The notes under the pieces: model-generated
Databases searched by the model: none
Told to the model about the DNA's origin: nothing
Seen by the model: only the letters and a program-made list of their open reading frames with translations
Source of the DNA: Niabella pedocola
GTDB taxonomy: Bacteria > Bacteroidota > Bacteroidia > Chitinophagales > Chitinophagaceae
Assembly (NCBI RefSeq): GCF_021044425.1
Contig: NZ_JAJNEC010000003.1
Location: 310,001 to 374,000, forward strand
Length of the DNA stretch: 64,000 bases
Reading direction: 5' to 3'
Position numbers and translations under genes: made by a program
Shown: positions 50,387-59,602 of the stretch, in pieces
How the letters are laid out: the number at the start of each line of letters is the position of its first letter
Numbering within the stretch: the stretch's first letter is position 1

Positions 50387-51667
50387 TCAGGCTGCCTGAA
50401 GCTTTTTGCTTCTGTTACGCATATAAATATTGAGGCCAATAAAGGCAGCGATCAGCACGATCGGGATCACGAGTGTGGTATTGATGATTTCAGGACCTGC
50501 TGCTTTGTTGGCCTCCGCCAGGGCCGTCTTCATTTCGAGGGAAGCTTCCGGCGCGTTGTAGGCCTTAAGGTCGGCTCCGGCCGGCAGCTTTTCACCAATC
50601 AGGCGGTCATATACACCGCCCATCAGCATCATGTATATGGACACGGCAAACATTCCTGCCCCGCCCATCAGGTTGAGCCCGATGGCCCCGGTTTTTGGAA
50701 GGTATTCGGAAACAAAACCCAGCATTGTTGGCCAGAAATAGCAAACACCCGCTCCAAAAATTAGGGCTCCTATAAAAATCATATTGCCTGAAGTATTGCC
50801 TAACAGGTAAAGTCCGATGGTAGCCACAATTGCCGACATCAGCAGCACGCCCTGTGGTGCCAGACGTTCAACGATCGGTCCGGCCAAAGCCCGGCCGATG
50901 ACCATAACACCTGTAGATACCGTTAACACCAGCAGGGCATTATCGGTAATGTTGCGCAGGAGCACATCGATCCACTGACCGGTAAATAATTCGGTGATGG
51001 CCGTGCCGAACATGCAGATCAGCATAAAAATAAAAAGCGGATTGCCGAGTGAACGGTACATTTCAGAAGTAGAAATTCCGCTCGAAACGCGCTCCGTTAC
51101 CGGGAACTTCAGTTTGGAAAAAAGAAATCCATAGATCAATGTCGGAATCAGCATGATACCTACCTGAACCTGCCAGCTTAATGCGGCTTTATCAAAGAAG
51201 TAAACAATAAGTGTACCTAGCACAATGCCCCCCGGAAACCATAAATGAAAGTGATTCAGCTTGGTGGTCTTATTTTCAGGATACAGTGCCGTAACCAGCG
51301 GGTTGCAGGCCGCTTCCACCGTGCCGTTGGCAATACCAATAAGCAGGGTTGAGAAGAACAGGGCCCAGAACGGATTGCCGAATTTTCCGGAAAAGATCGT
51401 TAACAGGATCCCTAAAAGATGGAAGACAAATGCAACCACTAACAGGCGCTTCATGCCAATAATATCTACTACAACGCCCCCGATAATAACCGCTAACGGA
51501 AACCCCCAGAATGCAGTGGCCGCAATGGTACCCAATTCTGCTTTATCCAGGCCAAAATCTACACCCAGCTTATTTAATATCCCGGCTCTGATTCCAAAAG
51601 AGAGCGAAGTTACCAGAAGTGCCAGGCAGCTTGCTACAAATAGTTGATGACGTTGAATGGACTTCAT
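50387..51667 (-). CDS. MFS sugar-type transporter
   Basis: 426 residues from the ATG at 51667 (MKSIQRHQLFVASCLALL); the frame upstream of it is AT-rich and unlikely to be coding. About 12 membrane helices: 'ELGTIAATAFWGFPLAVIIGGVVVDIIGMKRLLVVAFVFHLLGILLTIF', 'ANGTVEAACNPLVTALYPENKTTKLNHFHLWFPGGIVLGTLIVYFF', 'MGGAGMFAVSIYMMLMGGVYDRLIG'. The 'ANGTVEAACNPLV...LNHFHLWFPGG' motif is characteristic of the FucP/GlcP-like sugar MFS group. First gene of the minus-strand operon; likely imports the product of the neighbouring envelope enzymes. Confidence 0.88.
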   Translation of the reverse strand: MKSIQRHQLFVASCLALLVTSLSFGIRAGILNKLGVDFGLDKAELGTIAATAFWGFPLAVIIGGVVVDIIGMKRLLVVAFVFHLLGILLTIFSGKFGNPFWALFFSTLLIGIANGTVEAACNPLVTALYPENKTTKLNHFHLWFPGGIVLGTLIVYFFDKAALSWQVQVGIMLIPTLIYGFLFSKLKFPVTERVSSGISTSEMYRSLGNPLFIFMLICMFGTAITELFTGQWIDVLLRNITDNALLVLTVSTGVMVIGRALAGPIVERLAPQGVLLMSAIVATIGLYLLGNTSGNMIFIGALIFGAGVCYFWPTMLGFVSEYLPKTGAIGLNLMGGAGMFAVSIYMMLMGGVYDRLIGEKLPAGADLKAYNAPEASLEMKTALAEANKAAGPEIINTTLVIPIVLIAAFIGLNIYMRNRSKKLQAA

Positions 51668-51713
51668 ACCAATGCTTTCGTTATTTAATTTTTGCGTTAA
51701 AACGTATTCAGAT

Positions 51714-51894
51714 GCTAAATGTACTATTTTTTCATTCTTGAAAATAATTATGCTGATTTTTTTTAAACCGCCAAAAAGACGGTAATTACACAGACGATTT
51801 TGGTATCCCAACCGTTTATATTACAGGAACAGGAGAAAGTGTTCAGAATACACGAAAAACTGAATTGGATTATTGAAAGTTTTGTACATTTAGC
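51714..51894. promoter_or_regulatory. divergent promoter region with mirrored GTACATTTAGC elements
   Basis: GTACATTTAGC occurs on the plus strand at 51884-51894 and on the minus strand at 51724-51714 (GCTAAATGTAC on the plus strand), facing outward 159 bases apart. Each contains TACATTTA, close to the minus-7 TAnnTTTG box, at a fitting distance from the start codons at 51667 (minus) and 51927 (plus). A TTG lies 17 bases before the plus copy. The identical extended sequence suggests joint control of both operons. Confidence 0.5.
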
Positions 51895-51926
51895 CGGTCT
51901 ATTATTAAAATAAATAACGATTATAT

Positions 51927-52982
51927 ATGACTACGCTGAAAGGACCCGGTATCTTCCTGGCACAATTTGCCGGAGATCAAGCTCCCTTTAACACACTGGA
52001 ATCTATTTGCACCTGGGCCGCCTCACTGGGATTTAAGGGCGTACAGATCCCCACCAACAATGACCAGTTCATCGATCTGCAAAAGGCCGCTGAAAGCAAA
52101 ACCTATGCGGATGAGATCAAGGGCATCGTAAACGCAAGCGGAATGGAGATCACCGAGCTTTCTACTCACTTACAGGGGCAGCTGGTAGCCGTGCATCCGG
52201 CTTACGATCTGTTGTTTGATTCCTTTGCGCCGGAATCGGTGCGCAATAATTCAAAAGCCCGTACTGAATGGGCCATCCAGCAAATGAAGTATGCGGCAAA
52301 GGCTTCGCAGAACCTGGGACTGAACGCACATGCCACGTTTAGCGGATCCTTATTATGGCATGCATTTCATCCATGGCCGCAGCGGCCTGCCGGACTGGTA
52401 GAAGAAGGATTTAACGAACTGGCCCGCCGGTGGACGCCCATATTGAACGCCTTTGACGAATCGGGGGTTGATGTATGCTATGAGGTCCACCCGGGGGAAG
52501 ATCTGTTTGACGGGGATACCTATGAGATGTTCCTGGAGAAAGTAAACAATCACCCAAGGGCCTGCCTGCTATACGACCCCTCGCATTTTGTACTGCAATG
52601 CCTGGATTACATTGAGTACATCGATATCTTTCATGAACGCATCAAGGCTTTTCACGTAAAGGATTCGGAGTTTAACCCAACGGGCAGGAAGGGGGCTTTT
52701 GGCGGTTACCAGCCCTGGCTGAAGCGTGCCGGACGGTACCGGAGCCCGGGTGATGGCCAGGTAGATTTTAAAACCATCTTCTCCAAGCTGGCCGAATACG
52801 ACTTTAAGGGATGGGCCGTAATGGAATGGGAGTGCTGCCTCAAGCATCCTGAAGACGGAGCGAGAGAAGGCGCACAGTTTATCAAAGATCATATCATCCG
52901 GGTTACCGATAAGGCGTTCGACGATTTTGCCGCTACGGTAAAAGATGACGCATTAAATCGAAAAGTTTTAGGGATCAATTAA
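51927..52982 (+). CDS. cytoplasmic sugar phosphate isomerase/epimerase (TIM barrel)
   Basis: 351 residues without a signal peptide, a large xylose-isomerase-like barrel: 'GIFLAQFAGDQAPFNTLESICTWAASLGFKGVQIPTNNDQF', 'EITELSTHLQGQLVAVHPAYDLLFDSFAPE', 'VDVCYEVHPGEDLFDGDTYEMFLEKV', 'CLLYDPSHFVLQCLDYIEYIDIFHERIKAFHVKDSEFNPTGRKGAFGGYQPW' and 'GWAVMEWECCLKHPEDGA'. Metal ligands of the family (Glu, Asp, His, Glu) are visible. It would act on imported product, unlike the two exported barrels in the opposite operon. First gene of the plus-strand four-gene run. Confidence 0.92.
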   Translation: MTTLKGPGIFLAQFAGDQAPFNTLESICTWAASLGFKGVQIPTNNDQFIDLQKAAESKTYADEIKGIVNASGMEITELSTHLQGQLVAVHPAYDLLFDSFAPESVRNNSKARTEWAIQQMKYAAKASQNLGLNAHATFSGSLLWHAFHPWPQRPAGLVEEGFNELARRWTPILNAFDESGVDVCYEVHPGEDLFDGDTYEMFLEKVNNHPRACLLYDPSHFVLQCLDYIEYIDIFHERIKAFHVKDSEFNPTGRKGAFGGYQPWLKRAGRYRSPGDGQVDFKTIFSKLAEYDFKGWAVMEWECCLKHPEDGAREGAQFIKDHIIRVTDKAFDDFAATVKDDALNRKVLGIN

Positions 52983-53018
52983 TATCTTTATAAAAAAATT
53001 CAAACAAATACACAGAAC

Positions 53019-53420
53019 ATGAAGAAAGTTATTTTATCTGCGGTTATCGTGGCGGCCATCGCTGCTGCATGTGGTGGCGGAGAGCAAAAGAAATCGGAAG
53101 GAACCGGCACGGAGCCCTCATCAACCGAGAAAAAGGACGATGTATCCGCCAATCCGGATTACCAGGCGGGTTTGGCAATGGTAGGCCAGTATCAATGTAT
53201 CACCTGTCATAAGATCGACGAAAAATTAACGGGTCCTGCTTACCGCGATGTGGCCAATAAGTATGCCGGTGCCGATGATGCTACGATTACTAAGCTGGCG
53301 CAGAAAGTAATTTCCGGTGGTAGCGGTGTTTGGGGTGAAGTGCCCATGACTCCACATCCGAATGTGTCTGAAGCCGATGCCAAGACTATGGTAAAATACA
53401 TCCTGCTGTTAAAAAAATAA
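53019..53420 (+). CDS. lipoprotein cytochrome c
   Basis: 133 residues: lipoprotein signal (MKKVILSAVIVAAIAAAC, Cys18), a Gly/Ser/Glu-rich linker, then a single-haem c-type domain with CxxCH at Cys60-Ile-Thr-Cys63-His64 and a probable axial Met in 'GEVPMTPHPNVSEADAKTMVKYIL'. It resembles cytochrome c551/552. Anchored to a membrane on the periplasmic side, it could accept electrons from a sugar dehydrogenase of this pathway, although none is encoded in the window. 36 bases after the isomerase gene and 13 before the DUF1080 gene. Confidence 0.95.
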   Translation: MKKVILSAVIVAAIAAACGGGEQKKSEGTGTEPSSTEKKDDVSANPDYQAGLAMVGQYQCITCHKIDEKLTGPAYRDVANKYAGADDATITKLAQKVISGGSGVWGEVPMTPHPNVSEADAKTMVKYILLLKK

Positions 53421-53433
53421 CCCGATTTAAACC

Positions 53434-54171
53434 TTGATTATGACAAAAACCTTTTTGATCGCCGCCGCACTCGGACTGACGGCCTATTCCTGTTCTGGCC
53501 AGAAGCACAGCCAGGGAAATGAAACGCCGAATACGCTTAATAAAAAAGAAAAGGCAGCTGGCTGGAAGCTGCTGTTTGACGGCAAAACAACGGCCGGGTG
53601 GCATACCTATGGTACCACGGCTCCGGGAACTGCCTGGCAGGCGGTGGATGGTACCCTGCAACTGAACGGTGATGCCCAATCCGGCAGGGGCGACCTGGTA
53701 AGTGATGAGGAGTATGGCAACTTTGAGCTGCAGCTGGACTGGAAAATTTCTCAAAAAGGAAACAGCGGTGTATGTCTTTATGTGATCGATAACAAAGACA
53801 AGTATAAGTATATGTGGTATACCGGACCCGAAATGCAGATCCTGGATAATGACGGGCATCCGGATGGAAAGATCACCAAGCACCGTGCCGGTGATTTGTA
53901 TGATATTATTAAAAGCAGCAGCGAGCCTGTAAAGGCCGTTGGAGAATGGAACCATGTAGTCATCAAAAGTCTGAATGGCAAACTGGATTTCTATTTGAAT
54001 GGGGTGCATGTTATTGATACCCGTATGTGGGATGATAACTGGCGTGCACTGGTAGCCCAAAGCAAGTTTAAAAATCTTCCGGATTTTGCTGCGTTCAAAT
54101 CAGGCCGCATCGGTTTGCAGGATCATGGCAATACAGTATGGTTCCGTAATATCAAGATCAAGAGACTCTAA
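53434..54171 (+). CDS. DUF1080 (3-keto-disaccharide hydrolase family) lipoprotein
   Basis: 245 residues: lipoprotein signal ('LTAYSC', Cys18), then one concanavalin-like DUF1080 domain: 'GWKLLFDGKTTAGWHTYGTTAPGTAWQAVDGTLQLNGDAQSGRGDLVSDEEYGNFELQLDWKISQKGNSGVCLYV', 'MWYTGPEMQILDNDGHPDG', 'GEWNHVVIKSLNGKLDFYLNGVHVI' and 'GRIGLQDHGNTVWFRNIKIK'. Members of this Pfam family cleave glycosides whose sugar has been oxidised at C3. The neighbouring cytochrome c, TIM barrels and GH35 gene fit a sugar oxidation pathway. Enzyme specificity is not visible here. Confidence 0.93.
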   Translation: MIMTKTFLIAAALGLTAYSCSGQKHSQGNETPNTLNKKEKAAGWKLLFDGKTTAGWHTYGTTAPGTAWQAVDGTLQLNGDAQSGRGDLVSDEEYGNFELQLDWKISQKGNSGVCLYVIDNKDKYKYMWYTGPEMQILDNDGHPDGKITKHRAGDLYDIIKSSSEPVKAVGEWNHVVIKSLNGKLDFYLNGVHVIDTRMWDDNWRALVAQSKFKNLPDFAAFKSGRIGLQDHGNTVWFRNIKIKRL

Positions 54172-54194
54172 CTTTTTTAATACGCATCTCTTTC

Positions 54195-56534
54195 ATGCAC
54201 TGCTACAGAAGATTCCGTTGCGGTCTGATGCTTATATGTGTGTCGTTGCTCTTACAATACGGAGTCACCGCACAAACAGCCGGGTCGTCATTTGCCATTG
54301 GTGATACCAGTTTCTTATTAAACAACCAGTCATTTGTGATCCGTTGCGGGGAGATGCATTATACGCGTATCCCCAGGGATTATTGGCGGCACCGGTTAAA
54401 AATGGCAAAGGCCATGGGGCTGAATACCGTGTGTGCCTACCTGTTCTGGAATTTTACGGAACGGGAGCCCGGGAAATTCAACTGGAGCGAACAGGCGGAT
54501 GCCGCCGAGTTTTGCCGGATGGCACAACAGGAGGGCCTGTATGTGATCCTCCGGCCAGGACCTTATTCCTGTGCGGAATGGGAGTTTGGCGGATTCCCCT
54601 GGTGGCTGCTAAAAGATAAAAGCATGCGTGTGCGTACCCAGCACCCGCATTATCTGGAAGCATGTAAGCGTTACCTGCTGGAGGTTGGAAAGCAGCTGGC
54701 GCCCCTGCAGATCAGCAATGGCGGTAATATCCTGATGGTGCAGGTAGAAAATGAATATGGTAGTTTTGGCGCTGATAAAGCCTATATCGGGCTGATCCGA
54801 GATTACCTGAAAGCTGCCGGTTTTACCGTCCCTTTTTTTACCTGCGACGGACCTGTTCAGCTAAAGAATGATGTGCGGCCGGACATTTTTGCTGCGGTTA
54901 ATTTTGGAGGCAATCCCGAAAGCGGCTTTAAGGCATTACGCGGGGTTCAGGCACATGGTCCGTTAATGTGTGCCGAATATTATCCCGGTTGGTTCGACAG
55001 CTGGGGAAGGCCGCATCACACCGGTTCCAGCCAGCGCGTAATCGATGAACTGAAATGGATGCTGGATCATAATGCATCCTTTAGTATTTACATGGCGCAT
55101 GGTGGTACTACCTTTGGCACTTACTCCGGCGCCAACGCACCGCCGTACCTGCCGCAAACCAGCAGCTACGACTATGATGCACCCATTAACGAAGCAGGAA
55201 ACCCAACCTCCAAGTTTTATGCAATCCGGGAACTGCTGGGCAAATACCTGCAACCCGGTGAAACCCTTCCGGCGGTACCACAGGCGGCAGATGCCCAGCT
55301 GTTAGCGCCTATACGCTTTACGGCAGTGGCTCCTTTATGGAAAAACTTACCGGCTCCCGTTGTTTCGGATACCACATTGTTTATGGAAGACCTGAACCAG
55401 GGATATGGCGCGGTATTGTATCAGACCACACTACCTGCCGGAGGAACGGCTACGCTTCAGTTTGCAGACATCCATGACTATGCCCTGGTGTATATCAATA
55501 ACAAACAGACCGCTATTCTGGACCGGAGAAAAGGCAACTTTACCGTTAGCATTCCTGCCCGTACCAGGGCTACTCCGCTCAGCGTATTGGTGGAAGCCAC
55601 CGGCCGGGTGAATTACGGGTACCTGATGCACGACCGCAAGGGTATTCATGGTCCGGTAGTGTTGAACGACGGAGCTACAAAGAAAGCATTACGGCAATGG
55701 AAGCAGTACCCGATCCGGCTGGGCGATCAAAACATTCCAGTAAAATATCAACCGCTAACCGGCCAGGTGCCGGCAGGAGCCGGTTTTTATAAAGCCACCT
55801 TCCGGGTGAAAGATCTTAAAGATACTTATCTCGATCTGCAGCAATGGAATAAGGGGCTGGTTTGGGTAAACGGCGTTTGTTTGGGCCGGTACTGGAATAT
55901 CGGACCCACACAAACCATGTACCTGCCGGGTTGCTGGCTGAAGAAGGGGGAGAACGAGGTGGTGGTGTTTGATCTGTTGGGCACGAATAAACCGGAGCTA
56001 CGCGGGTTGGACAAACCCATCCTGGATATGGTTACTGAAAAGCGTGCGGAGGGCCATAAAAAGGCCTCGCAAAAATGGCTGGTACCGGTGGCCCAGGCAT
56101 ATCATTCCGGCAGTTTTGAAGACAGCAAGGAATGGCAAACCACTTCTTTTAAACCCGTAACTGCCCGGTATTTTTGCCTGGAGGCCCTAAATGAATTTAA
56201 AAACCAGCCCTATGCCTCTGCAGCAGAGATCCAGTTGATAGATGCGGATGGAAAAGAGATCCCGCGCAGCACCTGGAAAGTGGTGTATGCAGACAGTGAG
56301 GAACTGGATGGTGACGACGGGAATGCATCCAATCTCTTCGACCTGCAGTTTACCAGTATCTGGCATACCGAATGGCAGGACCGAAGCCCCAAACATCCCC
56401 ACCAGGTGGTAATAGATCTGGGTAAAGCCTATAAAATAGCCGGTTTAAAGCTGTTGCCCCGGCAAGACAATCCCAACGGCCGGATCAAAGATTACCGGGT
56501 CTACTTTTCGCCAACACCTTTCAAAGGGATATAA
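54195..56534 (+). CDS. GH35 beta-galactosidase with discoidin-like C-terminus
   Basis: Exported glycoside hydrolase of 779 residues; signal peptide ends about residue 27 (LLLQYGVTAQ). GH35 marks are 'FVIRCGEMHYTRIPRDYWRHRLKMAKAMGLNTVCAYLFWNFTEREPGKFNWS', the acid/base Glu187 in 'VENEYGSFG' and the nucleophile Glu261 in 'MCAEYYPGWFDSWG'. A galactose-binding-like jelly-roll follows ('LDLQQWNKGLVWVNGVCLGRYWNIGPTQTMYLPGCWLK') and a C-terminal F5/8-type (discoidin) domain at about 640-779. Removes terminal beta-galactose from oligosaccharides. Last gene of the plus-strand run, 23 bases after the DUF1080 gene. Confidence 0.96.
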   Translation: MHCYRRFRCGLMLICVSLLLQYGVTAQTAGSSFAIGDTSFLLNNQSFVIRCGEMHYTRIPRDYWRHRLKMAKAMGLNTVCAYLFWNFTEREPGKFNWSEQADAAEFCRMAQQEGLYVILRPGPYSCAEWEFGGFPWWLLKDKSMRVRTQHPHYLEACKRYLLEVGKQLAPLQISNGGNILMVQVENEYGSFGADKAYIGLIRDYLKAAGFTVPFFTCDGPVQLKNDVRPDIFAAVNFGGNPESGFKALRGVQAHGPLMCAEYYPGWFDSWGRPHHTGSSQRVIDELKWMLDHNASFSIYMAHGGTTFGTYSGANAPPYLPQTSSYDYDAPINEAGNPTSKFYAIRELLGKYLQPGETLPAVPQAADAQLLAPIRFTAVAPLWKNLPAPVVSDTTLFMEDLNQGYGAVLYQTTLPAGGTATLQFADIHDYALVYINNKQTAILDRRKGNFTVSIPARTRATPLSVLVEATGRVNYGYLMHDRKGIHGPVVLNDGATKKALRQWKQYPIRLGDQNIPVKYQPLTGQVPAGAGFYKATFRVKDLKDTYLDLQQWNKGLVWVNGVCLGRYWNIGPTQTMYLPGCWLKKGENEVVVFDLLGTNKPELRGLDKPILDMVTEKRAEGHKKASQKWLVPVAQAYHSGSFEDSKEWQTTSFKPVTARYFCLEALNEFKNQPYASAAEIQLIDADGKEIPRSTWKVVYADSEELDGDDGNASNLFDLQFTSIWHTEWQDRSPKHPHQVVIDLGKAYKIAGLKLLPRQDNPNGRIKDYRVYFSPTPFKGI

Positions 56535-56646
56535 ATTGCTGCCGCTGAGGCACTGATTTCATGCAACGACGCAAAGGAGCAGGGAAGCAAGGAAGGTAAT
56601 AGCCATCAGTGTTTCAGTGCCTCTGTGGCTATTGCTTCAACACCCC

Positions 56647-57159
56647 TCACTTTTTCTTCAACACTTTTAATGCCCGGCTGCGTACACCGGGGGAGGCATT
56701 GGGCAAAACAAATGCTACTGCTGTTTTCAGCTCGGGTAATATTTCCGGATATACATCGGTCATACGGGAAAGAATGCCAATAGCAAAGGCACGCGCGGCA
56801 ATCGTTTCCTCCGGGTCTTCCAGGATGCGGAAACAATTATCCATCACCGGGCCATGAAACTTTTTGGGTACTTCCGGGCTCTGATCCATCAAACGCAGGA
56901 TGTTCCTTTTTACTGCGGCCGGTTGTGCCGGATCGTTCAATAGCCGGATGATCTTCCCGTAGTGCGGTGTAATCAGCTCCGGATAACGGATCACGCAATA
57001 GCTCATGGGCCAGGCAGCCCGTTGCACCACGCGGCGTTCACCTTTTGAAAAAAGCAGAAACAACTGAGCAAACCGCTTTTGATCTGCGCCGATCCATTCG
57101 ACGATTTCCGCAACGGTTTCTTTTCTGATGGATGCTGAAAGCAACACCGGGAGGTTCAT
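56647..57159 (-). CDS. HEAT-repeat-like hypothetical protein
   Basis: 170 residues, all helical, with HEAT-like repeats: 'KETVAEIVEWIGADQKRFAQLFLLFSKGERRVVQRAAWPMSYCVIRYPELITPHYGKIIRLLNDPAQPAAVKRNILRLMDQ' and 'EETIAARAFAIGILSRMTDVYPEILPELKTAVAFVLP...GVRSRALKVLKKK'. It resembles DNA-alkylation-repair/HEAT proteins in fold but lacks motifs that assign a function. No signal peptide. It starts downstream of the terminator of the BI-1 gene, so probably separately transcribed. Confidence 0.82.
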   Translation of the reverse strand: MNLPVLLSASIRKETVAEIVEWIGADQKRFAQLFLLFSKGERRVVQRAAWPMSYCVIRYPELITPHYGKIIRLLNDPAQPAAVKRNILRLMDQSPEVPKKFHGPVMDNCFRILEDPEETIAARAFAIGILSRMTDVYPEILPELKTAVAFVLPNASPGVRSRALKVLKKK

Positions 57160-57175
57160 AACAGTAGGTTAAAAG

Positions 57176-57199
57176 AAAAAAGCCGGGAAAACCGGCTTT
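57176..57199 (-). terminator. intrinsic terminator after the BI-1/YccA gene
   Basis: AAAGCCGG (57179-57186) pairs with CCGGCTTT (57192-57199) around a GAAAA loop. On the minus strand it is followed by a T run and lies 22 bases after the stop at 57221. Confidence 0.85.
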
Positions 57200-57220
57200 C
57201 AAAAATAAGATTTATTAATA

Positions 57221-57958
57221 TTAATTCCTTCTTCCAAACAAACGCAGCAGCATCAGGAACAGGTTGATGAAATCCAGGTAAAGACTTAAAGCACCCATAA
57301 TGGCCAGCTTCTTTACATCACCTGCAATCACATTGCCTTCCTGGTCGATCCCTTCGCCGATCCGTTTCAGTTTCTGCACGTCATATGCGGTTAAACCGGT
57401 AAATACGATCACCCCGATAAAGCTGATGATATAACCCATGGAGTCGCTTTTCAGGAAAAAGTTCACAATAGAGGCAATGATGATACCGATAAGACCCATC
57501 ATCATGATACGTCCCATGGATGTAAGATCCTGCTTGGTGGTATAACCCATTACGGCCATGATCCCAAACATCAGCGCTGCTGTAAGGAAACAGCCAAATA
57601 CAGAAGTGCTCGTATATACCAGTAAAATAAAACTGAAGCTGATTCCGTTTATTGCCGAATAAGCCAGCAGTAAGGCCATTAAAACAGGAGCGGAAAGCCG
57701 GTTGAAGGCAAAGGACATTAACAATACAAATCCGAGTGGTGCAAATACAATTGCATAAAACAAGAGCTTATTGGATAGAATCGGGGCGATGTATTGCTCT
57801 GGGTTGCTCGCAAAAAAATAGGCCACTACCGCAGTGATGCCCAATGCCACGAACATATAGGTAAATACATTGGCGAGAAAGGAGCGCGACCGGGAGCCAA
57901 CGGCCTCATTTCTCGAAAAAATACTGTCTGGAGTGCTTCTTGAATAATTGTCTTCCAT
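57221..57958 (-). CDS. Bax inhibitor-1/YccA family membrane protein
   Basis: 245 residues with seven hydrophobic segments. 'SFLANVFTYMFVALGITAVVAYF', 'LLFYAIVFAPLGFVLLMSFAFNRLSAPVLMALLLAYSAINGISFSFILLVYTSTSVFGCFLTAALMFGIMAVMGYTTKQDLTSMGRIMMMGLIGIIIASIVNFF' and the C-terminal 'LTAYDVQKLKRIG ... LSLYLDFINLFLMLLRLFGRRN' are typical. Homologues are calcium-leak channels or modulators of the FtsH protease. Single gene with its own terminator. Confidence 0.95.
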   Translation of the reverse strand: MEDNYSRSTPDSIFSRNEAVGSRSRSFLANVFTYMFVALGITAVVAYFFASNPEQYIAPILSNKLLFYAIVFAPLGFVLLMSFAFNRLSAPVLMALLLAYSAINGISFSFILLVYTSTSVFGCFLTAALMFGIMAVMGYTTKQDLTSMGRIMMMGLIGIIIASIVNFFLKSDSMGYIISFIGVIVFTGLTAYDVQKLKRIGEGIDQEGNVIAGDVKKLAIMGALSLYLDFINLFLMLLRLFGRRN

Positions 57959-58180
57959 TGTTTTGTCAATTTTGTACGTGAAAATAAACGAAAAAAGCTA
58001 GTTTACAAAAGATTAGATCGTTAAAATAATGCCGCTCACAGATCCTCCCGCAGCGTTTCAACATATAAACAAGGAAAGCTGCGAAATGTTTCCGAAACAG
58101 GAAAAAAATGTCAACGGTTCCTTTCAGCGGATATCCGCAGGTGTTGGTTGTCGGATATCTCAGCAGGATAGCTGTTTTCC

Positions 58181-59602
58181 TTAAGGAGTTATGGCCTCTG
58201 CCTTTTTGGAAGAGCGGAATAGTTTCTGGATCCGGTTGAGTGCCGGTCCGGTCATGAGGGTTGTAGACAGCGCCATGATCACCAGGATCGTAAAAATCTC
58301 CTGTGAAATCACGCCCAGGTCATAACCGATATTCAGTACCACCAGTTCCGTTAGTCCGCGGGTGTTCATCAGTGCGCCCAGCTGGAGGCTTTCACTCCAT
58401 GACTGGCCGGTGAACCGGGCGGCTGCAGCGCTGGCACCAAACTTGGCAATCACCGCAATAATCAATACAATGATACAAATGCTCCAGAGTGCAGGATTAT
58501 TGAGCAAGGCGATCTGTGTTTTTAACCCTGTAGCAACAAAGAACAGCGGCAGCAGCAGGAGCAGGGCCACGCTTTCGATCTTTTCGATCAGTTGTGTGCG
58601 AAACTCCATGTCTGCCGGCATAATCATACCGGCCACGAAGGCACCAAACAAGGCGTGGATCCCGATGGCATCGGTAAGGTATGCAGAGGCGATCAGTACG
58701 ATCATGCAGATCGCTATAAAGGGCGTTGTGAGGCGGTTGTTTACTTTTTTATAATATTTAGCCATCAGGGGGCGCAGCACTTTTATCATTACGAGGATAT
58801 AGGCAATGGAAAGCAGGATCGTGTATAAGGCGCTCCAGGCAGAGCCGGCTTTTACCACCGCGATCACCAGCGCCAGGATACACCAGGCCGTAACATCATC
58901 CGCTGCGGCGCAGGTGATGGCCAGTACCCCCAGGTTGGTTTTAGACAGATTGCGTTCCTGTATGATGCGGGCCAGCACGGGGAAGGCGGTAATGCTTAAT
59001 GAAATACCGATAAACAAGGCATAGGAAATGAACTGCACACCTTGCGGAGCAAACTGCTGATAGGTGAAGTAGGCGGTGGCCACGCCCAGGGTAAAGGGTA
59101 CAATGATACTGGTATGACTGATCATTACTGCGGCATTGGTCTTGCCTCTCAGCATGGACAGATCCAGTTCCAACCCGACAATGAACATAAATAACACCAG
59201 TCCGATCTGACTAAGCAGGTTCAGGTTGCCCAGTGATTTTGGCGGAAAAACAAAGGCTGAAACCTCCGGAAAATAATAGCCCAGGAATGAAGCCCCCAGC
59301 AGGATGCCTGCGGCCATTTCACCGATCACACGGGGTTGTTTGAGCTTTTTAAACAGGAAGCCCATTAATGAACCGGCCAGCAGGATCACAAAGATCTGCA
59401 GCAGCAGGATGGCCAGCGGTTCCCGGATATTATGCTTCAGTACCGCCGTAAAAGGAATACCCAGTGCCGGCTTGCTGTCGATAATGGATTTGATATTCTT
59501 TTGCGACTGTAACTGGTTGCCCATGGTAAGGATCCACCAGATGATCGCGATAGCAGCGGTGATCGTTAACACATAAAAAAGAAGGTTCCTGTATCGTTGC
59601 AT
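58181..59602 (-). CDS. CPA2-family cation:proton antiporter
   Basis: 473 residues with about 13 membrane helices: one N-terminal helix ('LLFYVLTITAAIAIIWWIL'), a linker, then the Na+/H+ exchanger domain with 'PRVIGEMAAGILLGASFLGYYFPE', 'LNLLSQIGLVLFMFIVGLELDLSMLRGKT', 'GISLSITAFPVLARIIQERNLSKTNLGVLAITCAAADDVTAWCILALVIAV' and 'AFVAGMIMPAD'. The adjacent acidic pair DD in 'AAADDVTAW' is the ion-binding site of this family. No KTN/TrkA-N domain, so K+/glutathione control of Kef type is absent. Single gene. Confidence 0.94.
   Translation of the reverse strand: MQRYRNLLFYVLTITAAIAIIWWILTMGNQLQSQKNIKSIIDSKPALGIPFTAVLKHNIREPLAILLLQIFVILLAGSLMGFLFKKLKQPRVIGEMAAGILLGASFLGYYFPEVSAFVFPPKSLGNLNLLSQIGLVLFMFIVGLELDLSMLRGKTNAAVMISHTSIIVPFTLGVATAYFTYQQFAPQGVQFISYALFIGISLSITAFPVLARIIQERNLSKTNLGVLAITCAAADDVTAWCILALVIAVVKAGSAWSALYTILLSIAYILVMIKVLRPLMAKYYKKVNNRLTTPFIAICMIVLIASAYLTDAIGIHALFGAFVAGMIMPADMEFRTQLIEKIESVALLLLLPLFFVATGLKTQIALLNNPALWSICIIVLIIAVIAKFGASAAAARFTGQSWSESLQLGALMNTRGLTELVVLNIGYDLGVISQEIFTILVIMALSTTLMTGPALNRIQKLFRSSKKAEAITP

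Noticed and set aside
56187..56534. Truncation of the GH35 enzyme at its C-terminus
   Set aside because: The stop falls near the expected end of the discoidin-like domain and no continuation is seen in the other frames after 56534, so the gene appears complete.
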